Of a DNA stretch of 64,000 nt, positions 16,182 to 22,842 are shown in pieces. Below the pieces are notes generated by a model, which was not told where the DNA came from, did no database searches, and was given only the letters and a program-made list of their open reading frames with translations. The stretch is from Pseudoalteromonas shioyasakiensis (GTDB lineage: Bacteria > Pseudomonadota > Gammaproteobacteria > Enterobacterales > Alteromonadaceae): assembly GCF_001550135.1 (NCBI RefSeq), contig NZ_LRUE01000015.1, positions 434,001 to 498,000 of the forward strand. Reading direction: 5' to 3'. The position numbers were made by a program, and so were the translations under genes. Position 1 is the first letter of the stretch. Every line of letters begins with the position of its first letter.

Positions 16182-17134
16182 TAAATTCCGTAGCGTAGTT
16201 TTAATTCGTTCGGATAGGGGTCAAGATACACTTGCTTAGCAAGATACTCGTTTGGGTGCACTTTTAAATGATGCTTAATTAGCGTAAGTGGTACGTATAG
16301 TGGCACCAAGCCTTGGCGATATTCATCGATGGCATCACGTAGTTCTTGCTTTTCAATCTTAGAAAGCGATTTTTTAAAATAACCTTGCAAGTGCATTAAT
16401 GTATTAGCGTTATTTTTACGTGAAGCTGGTTTTTTAAGGGCTGTCATTAACCCTAAAATGTATTCATCAGCCAAAGTTTGGATATCTTCGCCATCAAAAG
16501 TGCCAAGCAGATTTCCTAAGCTACGGTAAGCTTCGTAGTTATGTGCCATCAATAAGTACTTATATTGGGCATGAAACTGAGTCAATCTATGTACTGTGAG
16601 TGGTTGCTCGCTTAATGTTTGCCAGTGCTTATAGGTATAAACACGCATTACAAAGTTTTCGCGAAGATGCATATCATTTAAACGACCGTTTTCTTCACAT
16701 GGTAACAATGGGTTATGTGCCATTATTTGCTCTGCAAAAAAACCCACACCTTCTGAAGTATTGCCAGTACCCGCTTCGTTATAAATTTTAATACGTTCCA
16801 TACCGCAACTAGGACTTTTCGCGCAAAACACAAAGCCGCTTAACTCAGCGGTTTGCTCTGTTGCCACTCGTTTACCATATTCTGTTAGTTTAGGGCCAAC
16901 ATCGCCTGTGCCATCTGGGCGGCACACTTTAATAGTATCGCCAACACGCACTTGGCGAATAGTTGGTCGAGGGATTGGCAGACCTACCGCCACTTCAGGA
17001 CAAAACTTTTTATATTCAACATGGTTAGCCAACTCATCCATGCAAAAATTAGATTTTTTGTGGCCGCTGTCAAAGCGAACCTTGTCGCCTGCTAAGCAGG
17101 CGCTTAAACCAATTTTAATTGTCGATTGCTGCAT
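16181..17134 (-). CDS. DUF523 + DUF1722 (YbgA-like) fusion protein
   Basis: Two domains in 317 residues. The N-terminal DUF523 part has cysteines at 13 (SACLAG), 45 (FCPEVAVGLPIPRPTIR), 104 and 110 (CAKSPSCG), which suggest a thiol or metal/Fe-S role. The C-terminal DUF1722 part (about 170-300) contains FHAQYKYLLMAHNYEAYRSLG and LMHLQGYFKKSLSKIEK. This is the arrangement linked to photolyase genes; E. coli ybgA lies next to phrB. Function is unknown, but the constant partnership with phrB suggests UV or photo-oxidative repair. It is third in the rpoE operon and coupled to phrB. Confidence 0.9.
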   Translation of the reverse strand: MQQSTIKIGLSACLAGDKVRFDSGHKKSNFCMDELANHVEYKKFCPEVAVGLPIPRPTIRQVRVGDTIKVCRPDGTGDVGPKLTEYGKRVATEQTAELSGFVFCAKSPSCGMERIKIYNEAGTGNTSEGVGFFAEQIMAHNPLLPCEENGRLNDMHLRENFVMRVYTYKHWQTLSEQPLTVHRLTQFHAQYKYLLMAHNYEAYRSLGNLLGTFDGEDIQTLADEYILGLMTALKKPASRKNNANTLMHLQGYFKKSLSKIEKQELRDAIDEYRQGLVPLYVPLTLIKHHLKVHPNEYLAKQVYLDPYPNELKLRYGI

Positions 17135-17144
17135 ATAAACTCTA

Positions 17145-17795
17145 CTAATAGATTAGATTACCAATTGGATTTAGTAATTTACTAATACCTTTATTGAAGT
17201 GTAGGGCACTACTAACAACTGTAAAGCACAAGCACCCTTCAATTGTTTTTGGCGTGTGATTGTGGCGACCATCTAACATCATAAAGTCACCTGGTACATA
17301 GTGTCCGTCTTCATCACTAAACTCCCCATCTAATAATAAAGTGAGCTCAAAACCCGTATGTGTGTGCTCAGGTATTTCACCACCCGCATCAATGTGCAGT
17401 AGACTTGCTCGTAATGGACCGTCGTCTAAATCTATGCGAGAGCGAGCAAGTTTACCTATTTGCATAAAGTTACTGTGTCCGATACGTGTAAGTGCTCTAG
17501 GTAAAGTGTAGGTTTTATCTTTAACATCAACCGACACTTGTTCTTGCTCGTACACTTCATCAATTGATTCATCAGCGGTGATGGCATCAAAAAGTGTTTT
17601 ATCGAACATATCATCCGAGTCGGTAGCTGATTCAGTAAATACATTGTCAGCATTTTTCGCTTCGAGCGCAGCGAGTTCTTTTTGACACACAGGGCACATT
17701 TCAACATGAATAGCGACTGCAACACTCAAAGTGGCAGGTAGATTACCTTCACTGAACTTGGCAAGTAATTCGTTGCTAGGATGGTGCTTAATCAT
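17145..17795 (-). CDS. chrR: ChrR-type anti-sigma factor with cupin domain
   Basis: Zinc-dependent anti-sigma factor that holds RpoE inactive until singlet oxygen is sensed. The N-terminal anti-sigma domain has His30, Cys34 and Cys37 (HVEMCPVC) plus His4/His5. The C-terminal cupin has His144, His146 and Glu150 (EHTHTGFE), His178/His180, and Cys188/Cys190. This follows the ligand layout of Rhodobacter sphaeroides ChrR, including the cupin sites needed for the response. ATG 17795 has GGGAGAT upstream and overlaps the rpoE end by 8 bases. 216 residues, the usual length. Confidence 0.93.
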   Translation of the reverse strand: MIKHHPSNELLAKFSEGNLPATLSVAVAIHVEMCPVCQKELAALEAKNADNVFTESATDSDDMFDKTLFDAITADESIDEVYEQEQVSVDVKDKTYTLPRALTRIGHSNFMQIGKLARSRIDLDDGPLRASLLHIDAGGEIPEHTHTGFELTLLLDGEFSDEDGHYVPGDFMMLDGRHNHTPKTIEGCLCFTVVSSALHFNKGISKLLNPIGNLIY

Positions 17796-18411
17796 GGTGA
17801 TCTCCCATTTCATTGCGTAACTTCTGCAAGGCTAAGCGAAGACGAGATTTCACTGTGCCTACGGGAATGTTTAAATGCTCAGCAAGCTGTTCTTGCGACA
17901 TATCTTGAAAGTACACCCCGCGCACAACTTCACGTTGCGCAAGCGGTAATTTATCAAGGTATTGTTTGATCTGTTTATCTTCTAAGTGGTCACTAAATTC
18001 GTGCTGGCCGGGCTCGGCTTCATCAATCAATGGCCAGATATCTTCACTAATGCACTCTTCTTTACTGCTCTTCATTTTTCTTAGCATATCGAAAGAGGCA
18101 TTACGCATTACTGTGTATACCCAAGTTGTCGCTGCACCTTTTTCTTTATGGTAAAGGTGTGCTTTACGCCAAACTGAGGTTAGTGTTTCTTGAACTAATT
18201 CCATCGCTTGTGCTTCAGAACCGAACTGCTTTATTCCAAAACGTTTAATTTTTGGTGAGAAATATTGGAAAAGTATTGCAAACGCACGTTTATCACGGTG
18301 CTCAGCAACAGCAAATAAAGCATCTGCAAGCTCTTTGCTTGGAGTATCTGGCATGGCAGAGTATTGACCTGTGTTAGGTTTACAACCTGTTTGAAGTTGT
18401 TGACTTACCAT
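17788..18411 (-). CDS. rpoE: ECF sigma factor RpoE (ECF11, ChrR-controlled)
   Basis: Group IV sigma factor. Region 2 is AFAILFQYFSPKIKRFGIKQFG through ELVQETLTSVWRKAHLY and TWVYTVMRNASFDMLRK. Region 4 is LPLAQREVVRGVYFQDMSQEQLAEHLNIPVGTVKSRL. Adjacency to chrR places it in the ECF11 class that responds to singlet oxygen and light. I use ATG 18411 (207 residues); TTG 18426 is possible. It should direct transcription of its own operon from the promoter at 18443-18471 and of two other units with the same boxes. Confidence 0.93.
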   Translation of the reverse strand: MVSQQLQTGCKPNTGQYSAMPDTPSKELADALFAVAEHRDKRAFAILFQYFSPKIKRFGIKQFGSEAQAMELVQETLTSVWRKAHLYHKEKGAATTWVYTVMRNASFDMLRKMKSSKEECISEDIWPLIDEAEPGQHEFSDHLEDKQIKQYLDKLPLAQREVVRGVYFQDMSQEQLAEHLNIPVGTVKSRLRLALQKLRNEMGDHHD

Positions 18412-18442
18412 CTTTATGTCATCCAATTATTGTCGTTAGAAG

Positions 18443-18471
18443 TAATACGGCAAAAAGTTGATGTTAGATCA
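18443..18471 (-). promoter_or_regulatory. Autoregulatory RpoE/ECF11-type promoter of the rpoE-chrR operon
   Basis: On the minus strand: TGATCT (18471-18466), a 16-base spacer, CGTATTA (18449-18443). It lies about 30 bases before the rpoE ATG. The boxes and spacing recur at 9873-9900 and 19085-19112. They agree with the TGATC...CGTA-like form I know for ChrR-controlled RpoE promoters. It overlaps the stop of the LON-domain gene. Confidence 0.8.
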
Positions 18472-18473
18472 CA

Positions 18474-19052
18474 TTAATCAGTAAATTCGTTGTTGATTAG
18501 AGTATGGAGGAAACTTAGCAAGTTTTCAAAGTTAGATTTATAAGCAAGTTGTTGTTTTTTAACTAACGATATAGGCAAAATTTCAAGCCAGCGAGCAACA
18601 ACCCAAGCAAGGTTATCAAATTGTGGGGCTTTATATAGACCTGCTAAATCCGGCTGATTTGCAAATACAGCACGAAGTGTGTCACTCAATAAAGTGTTTT
18701 CGTCATTAATTGGCGTGCTTACATACCATGAAGGTGACGTAATTATTTCGATGTCAGCATGTCGAAGTTGCTGCTTATCCTGAAAAGCGTTATGCATAGA
18801 CACTGCATGCTCAGCATAAACATCAATTAATAATTGACCATTATCATCTTGATTGAAGTCGGTTATTTGCACTAAACAACCAATTTCGGGCAAGTTAAGA
18901 TCTGTATCGTGTTGGTAAGTGCACAGCACAAAACCAGTGTTATCTTGTACAGCTTCTTTGACCATCGTTAAGTAACGCTGCTCAAAAATTCTTAGCTTGG
19001 TGAACCCTTCAGGTAAAATAAAAACCGGTAAAGGAAAAATCGCACGCTTCAT
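18474..19052 (-). CDS. LON substrate-binding domain protein
   Basis: A 192-residue protein made only of the Lon N-terminal (substrate-binding) domain: AIFPLPVFILPEGFTKLRIFEQRYLTMVKEA at the N-terminus, CLVQITDFNQDDNGQLLIDVYAE in the middle, and a helical C-terminal half. It has no AAA+ or protease part. Stand-alone LON-domain proteins are presumed to bind unfolded or damaged proteins; none is well understood. An RpoE-type promoter ends 33 bases before ATG 19052, and the gene ends just upstream of the rpoE promoter, so it is probably a member of the same regulon. Confidence 0.85.
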   Translation of the reverse strand: MKRAIFPLPVFILPEGFTKLRIFEQRYLTMVKEAVQDNTGFVLCTYQHDTDLNLPEIGCLVQITDFNQDDNGQLLIDVYAEHAVSMHNAFQDKQQLRHADIEIITSPSWYVSTPINDENTLLSDTLRAVFANQPDLAGLYKAPQFDNLAWVVARWLEILPISLVKKQQLAYKSNFENLLSFLHTLINNEFTD

Positions 19053-19084
19053 AAAGTCTACTATTCTAAAACCACATGCCTTTA

Positions 19085-19112
19085 ATTACGTGCGCTTTTA
19101 ATCCGCCGATCA
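19085..19112 (-). promoter_or_regulatory. RpoE/ECF11-type promoter of the LON-domain gene
   Basis: On the minus strand: TGATCG (19112-19107), a 16-base spacer, CGTAAT (19090-19085). The geometry is identical to the two other RpoE-type promoters in the window, and the position (about 33 bases before the start codon) is right. Confidence 0.75.
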
Positions 19113-19146
19113 ATATTTCATGAAATCTTAATATCTACTTTGTACC

Positions 19147-19260
19147 TTAGAAGTTGAACCATTGTGCAACGTTACGAAATAATTCGATAGATGCATATGC
19201 ACTGAGTAAACTCAAAACCGGTGCAACCATAAGTAAAAATAAGCTGATTTCACTACTCAT
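19147..19260 (-). CDS. Small single-span membrane protein, 37 residues
   Basis: A short ORF from ATG 19260 to TAA 19147-19149. It has one hydrophobic segment (LFLLMVAPVLSLLSAYA, residues 7-23) followed by an amphipathic tail (IELFRNVAQWFNF). AAGGA lies about 10 bases before the ATG. It sits 12 bases after the stop of the 92-residue exported protein gene on the same strand, so the two are probably co-transcribed. I do not recognise the family. The hydrophobic pattern and tight spacing support a real gene, but conservation has not been tested. Confidence 0.5.
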   Translation of the reverse strand: MSSEISLFLLMVAPVLSLLSAYASIELFRNVAQWFNF

Positions 19261-19272
19261 TGTCTTGTTTCC

Positions 19273-19551
19273 TTACTGCTTGTTTGTTGCTTTAGGAGCT
19301 TGAGCAACTTTTAACTCTTCTTCTTTCGAAGCAATTGCATCTTCACTCATGTAAGTATCTAGTAACTTTTGAGCATCAAACTCAATGCTGTTCATTACGC
19401 TTTCCTTCAGCTCGTTACTCGCTTGTTGAACATAGCTTTTAACAGATTGTGTAATTGTGTTGCTGATATCTAATTCAAAGTCAGTAGCACTTGCTTGAGT
19501 TGACCCTAATACAAGTAACGCAGCAGTAGTTAATTTAAGTGAGTTATTCAT
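19273..19551 (-). CDS. Small exported protein, unknown
   Basis: A 92-residue protein with a clear Sec signal peptide (MNNSLKLTTAALLVLGSTQASA, cleavage near 22). The mature part is short, acidic and predicted helical (SNTITQSVKSYVQQASNELKESVMNSIEFDAQKLLDTY), ending in a charged tail. No family recognised. The A/G-rich sequence before the ATG gives a reasonable ribosome site. It is followed by the 37-residue membrane ORF, so the pair may act together at the envelope (inference from spacing only). Confidence 0.75.
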   Translation of the reverse strand: MNNSLKLTTAALLVLGSTQASATDFELDISNTITQSVKSYVQQASNELKESVMNSIEFDAQKLLDTYMSEDAIASKEEELKVAQAPKATNKQ

Positions 19552-19809
19552 AGTGGTATTCCTTGTCTCTTTAAGTAATTAGTCGTAATTACTTAATCAA
19601 AGGTTGTGCCACCCTGAAAATAAATTTTAAACTATTGATTTTTAAGATTTTAATTATTGATTGGTTTTTTAGCCTTATTCAGGGTTGGTTAATAAAACCA
19701 ATAGATTTAAATGTTTTGACCAACATTTAGTGAAAAAATAAGCATTGCCAATTTCAGCGCACACTTGTACACTGAAACTGTTTTATTCACTCATTTTTAG
19801 TAGATAGAT

Positions 19810-20439
19810 ATGACAGAGCAACTCCCTTATTCACGCCAAGAAGAACAACTTAACGTGCTTACTCACGGCATGGGAGTCCTGTTTGCGGTATATGTACTGT
19901 GGGACTTAGTTTCACAATCTAAAGCTGTGTCAGCTACGGTAAGTGCCATAGTGTATGGCTCAAGCCTACTGGTATTATTTTTAGCCTCGACCTTATATCA
20001 CGCCAGTACCAGAGAGCGTATACGAGCCATTTATAAAAAATGTGACCACTGTGCGATTTACTTGCTTATTGCAGGTACCTACACGCCTTATTTGGTTATT
20101 TCGTTATCTGGGGCTTGGGCAATTGCTGCTTTAGTGTTTATTTGGTCTTTAGCGCTTGGTGGTGTTGCATATAAATTACTGGTCAAAAACACGAATAAAA
20201 AAGTCTCGCTCGCTACCTATTTATTAATGGGCTGGTTTGCACTAGCACTTGTTTATCCACTTTATTTGAACCTTGATTTAAGCGCTTTATGGTGGCTGCT
20301 AGCTGGCGGGATTGCCTACAGTTTAGGCACTGTATTTTACAGCGCTAAAACCCGCCATTACAGCCATGCAATTTGGCATGTATTTGTGCTAGTTGGATGT
20401 GTTTGTCACTACTTATCAATTAGTTTGTATGTTTATTAG
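19810..20439 (+). CDS. Hemolysin III family (TrhA/YqfA, PAQR) membrane protein
   Basis: A seven-helix membrane protein of 209 residues. PAQR-type residues are present: EEQLNVLTHGMGVLFAVY at the start, LASTLYHAS, CDHCAIYLLIAGTYTPYL, and the C-terminal HYSHAIWHVFVLVGCVCHYLSI with the His residues that would bind zinc. Members have been linked to membrane-fluidity or energy homeostasis; the haemolysin name is historical. Its stop overlaps that of the converging alkyltransferase-like gene by 3 bases. Confidence 0.9.
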   Translation: MTEQLPYSRQEEQLNVLTHGMGVLFAVYVLWDLVSQSKAVSATVSAIVYGSSLLVLFLASTLYHASTRERIRAIYKKCDHCAIYLLIAGTYTPYLVISLSGAWAIAALVFIWSLALGGVAYKLLVKNTNKKVSLATYLLMGWFALALVYPLYLNLDLSALWWLLAGGIAYSLGTVFYSAKTRHYSHAIWHVFVLVGCVCHYLSISLYVY

Positions 20440-20744
20440 TCCCATTGATGCAGGCGCATATTAATTTTATCCTTATTAAAAGTAACACCTTCACTGAGTA
20501 GTTTTTGTCGTTGCTCAAGGTGTTTATTGCTGCCTTCTGGAAACGATATTTTACCTTGGCTATTAACCACCCGGTGCCATGGAATGCTTGATCCCTCGGG
20601 CATCACTTTTAATAACCGCCCCACTAACCTTGAGTTATTAGGGTATCCCGCAAGCTTTGCTACTTGCCCATAACTGGCAACTTTCCCCTCAGGAATGGTG
20701 CAAATAATGGTATAAATTAAATCTTCTTTAGTTGCCTGCTGCAC
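20436..20744 (-). CDS. atl: Alkyltransferase-like protein (Atl/YbaZ, MGMT family)
   Basis: DNA alkyl-lesion recognition protein with the MGMT DNA-binding domain but no acceptor cysteine. The active-site motif reads IPWHRVV, with Trp56 replacing Cys. The core is YTIICTIPEGKVASYGQVAKLAGYPNNSRLVG. Atl proteins flip O6-alkylguanine and hand the lesion to nucleotide excision repair. I start at GTG 20744 (102 residues) because GGAG is 7 bases upstream and the domain begins there; the longer frame would overlap the LysR gene by more than 150 bases. It overlaps the LysR stop by 17 bases, so the two may be co-transcribed. Confidence 0.88.
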   Translation of the reverse strand: MQQATKEDLIYTIICTIPEGKVASYGQVAKLAGYPNNSRLVGRLLKVMPEGSSIPWHRVVNSQGKISFPEGSNKHLEQRQKLLSEGVTFNKDKINMRLHQWD

Positions 20745-21639
20745 GACTCGACTCCAAATACTGTTTACTGACCTCGCTAAAATCTTGCCAAATAGCTCTT
20801 GCAACAGGGCCATGATGAACTGAGTGCTGTCTAAAAACTCGAATTTCTGCGCCAAACTGGTGTTCACGATCGATAATTTTAATTTGTTGTAATAAACCAG
20901 CATCGATTTCCGCTTGGCAATGTTGCAAACTGATCATTGCCCAGCCCGCACCAGAGAGCAAAAACGACTTAACACTGGTTATATCGTCAATTTTCATTAA
21001 CGCAGAGCCTAGCGTATAAGAAAGCCTATCACTGTCAAAACTCAAGTCACTTTCAAACATGGCTAAACACGGGTAATTTTGAATATCTGCAAAACTGATT
21101 TCACTTGGCACTACATCAGGCGCACTAACTATACCTATATCAAATTTACCAATCGGTAAACTTTCAAGGTCTCCTGTTGCATGAAACAAATCAAACCAAG
21201 GGCCAATTCCTAAATCAGCCTGATGACTATTAACCTGCTCTAGAGATACAAAGCGCTTACCTGAAGAAATACTAAACTCAGTACTAGCAAAACGTTTGAA
21301 GGTTTGGCTGATCACTTGGTTATAACTATTTTGATGGCAAAGTTGCTCGTAACAAATTTTATAATTGGCTTCATTACCTAGTGCCAGCTCTTTTGCAAGT
21401 GAGCTTAACTCACTGTTTGCATTAAGTAATTGCTTGGCCTCACGATAAAAAATACGGCCCTTCTCAGTTAAATGCAACCTGTATTGGCTTCGGTCTAGTA
21501 GCTCAAACCCTAGCTCTGATTCTAGCTTCTTAATAGCTAACGTGAGCGCAGGTTGAGTCTTATGCAATTTAAGTGCGGCTTGGCTCAAACTAGAGCTTTG
21601 CACAATAGCATCTAGAATGATTAATTGATTTAAATTCAT
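20728..21639 (-). CDS. LysR family transcriptional regulator
   Basis: A 303-residue LysR protein. The N-terminal winged HTH is LNQLIILDAIVQSSSLSQAALKLHKTQPALTLAIKKLE, followed by a linker helix and an effector-binding domain from about 90. I start at ATG 21639 (MNLNQL), the family start; an upstream in-frame start adds only MPL. It is divergent from the RND pump genes across 117 bases, the usual layout for a LysR that controls its neighbour. The effector is unknown. Confidence 0.88.
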   Translation of the reverse strand: MNLNQLIILDAIVQSSSLSQAALKLHKTQPALTLAIKKLESELGFELLDRSQYRLHLTEKGRIFYREAKQLLNANSELSSLAKELALGNEANYKICYEQLCHQNSYNQVISQTFKRFASTEFSISSGKRFVSLEQVNSHQADLGIGPWFDLFHATGDLESLPIGKFDIGIVSAPDVVPSEISFADIQNYPCLAMFESDLSFDSDRLSYTLGSALMKIDDITSVKSFLLSGAGWAMISLQHCQAEIDAGLLQQIKIIDREHQFGAEIRVFRQHSVHHGPVARAIWQDFSEVSKQYLESSRAAGN

Positions 21640-21756
21640 TAATGGCAAACTATATAAATAAAACTTATGCTGTTTCTAAAATTTAATAATTTTTATTTTA
21701 TATCTTTGCAGCGTATCCTGCAGCAAATTTATGCTTTCTTATCTATGGAGAAGACA

Positions 21757-22842
21757 ATGAGATTGGCAACCGCCGCGTTAATGAGCAGCATGTTTTTGCT
21801 TCTTGCGGCATGTTCAGAGCAAGCACAGCAAGGTGAAGCAGAGCCGGTAGTACGTCCTGTTAAACTTTTTAATATTGGCAATAATTCAGAGCAAAGCATT
21901 CGCAGCTTTCCTGCTGAAGTGGTTGCTAACCAAGGTTCTTATCTCGCTTTTAGAGTAAATGGTGAGTTACTTGAGTTCCCTGCACTTGCGGGCCAACACG
22001 TTGAAAAGGGAGAGCTTTTAGCAAAACTGGATCCTGAAGATTTTCAACTGCAGTACGAAGAACGTAAAGCACGCTTTGAACTTGCTGCGTCTCAACTTGA
22101 GCGTGTGCAAAAGCTTTTTAACCGCTCTATTGCCAGTCAATCTGAGTTAGACCAAGCCCTTGCCAATAAACAGGTTGCTGAGTCAGCGCTAAAAATTGCC
22201 AAAACCAACCTCGATAATAGCGAATTACGCGCGCCGTTCGCCGGTACTGTAGCAAAGGTATTTGTGAAAAACTTTGAAAACATTCAAGCAAAACAAAATA
22301 TCCTTCGCCTTGAAACCCGCGACCTAATGGACGTGGTTATTCAAGTACCCGAAAAACTCATTGCACGCATCGATAAAGACGTTCACTACCAACCTGATGT
22401 TGTATTTGATGGTTACCCAAACAAGTCATATCAATTAACGGTCAAAGAGTTTGATACCCAAGCCGACCCAATTACTTTAACGTATAAAGTTGTGTTTTCT
22501 TTACCTGTGCCAGAAGATTTTAATCTACTTGCCGGTATGACTGGCCGCGTTGATATAGATTTAAGCAAAATCACCAGCTCACAGTCACCTTATACACTAC
22601 TGCCAGTTGAGGCGGTATTCTCTGAGCCTACTGAGTCTGAAAACGATAACAGCTATGTGTGGCTTTATGACGAAAACACCGGTTTAGTGCACAAACAAGC
22701 TGTTGAAGTTGGCCAATTACACCGTGATGGCATTGAAGTACTCTCAGGTATTAAAGAAGGCCAAATCGTTGTGGCTGCTGGCGTGCACTTTTTAGAAGAA
22801 GGCATGAAAGTGCGTCCATGGCAAAAAGAGCGAGGCTTATAA
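21757..22842 (+). CDS. RND efflux periplasmic adaptor (membrane fusion) lipoprotein
   Basis: A 361-residue adaptor of a tripartite RND efflux system. The lipoprotein signal ends at Cys19 (LLLAACSEQ). A split lipoyl/biotinyl domain (RVNGELLEFPALAGQHVEKGELLAKLD ... TNLDNSELRAPFAGTV) flanks a coiled-coil hairpin, followed by beta-barrel and membrane-proximal domains. GGAG before ATG 21757 sets the start. The stop overlaps the pump ATG by one base. No outer-membrane channel gene is nearby, so a shared TolC is presumably used. Confidence 0.9.
   Translation: MRLATAALMSSMFLLLAACSEQAQQGEAEPVVRPVKLFNIGNNSEQSIRSFPAEVVANQGSYLAFRVNGELLEFPALAGQHVEKGELLAKLDPEDFQLQYEERKARFELAASQLERVQKLFNRSIASQSELDQALANKQVAESALKIAKTNLDNSELRAPFAGTVAKVFVKNFENIQAKQNILRLETRDLMDVVIQVPEKLIARIDKDVHYQPDVVFDGYPNKSYQLTVKEFDTQADPITLTYKVVFSLPVPEDFNLLAGMTGRVDIDLSKITSSQSPYTLLPVEAVFSEPTESENDNSYVWLYDENTGLVHKQAVEVGQLHRDGIEVLSGIKEGQIVVAAGVHFLEEGMKVRPWQKERGL

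Noticed and set aside
19752-19777. TTTCAG/CTGAAA inverted repeat before the hemolysin III gene
   Set aside because: Short 6-bp stem with a 14-base loop, no other support; could be chance.
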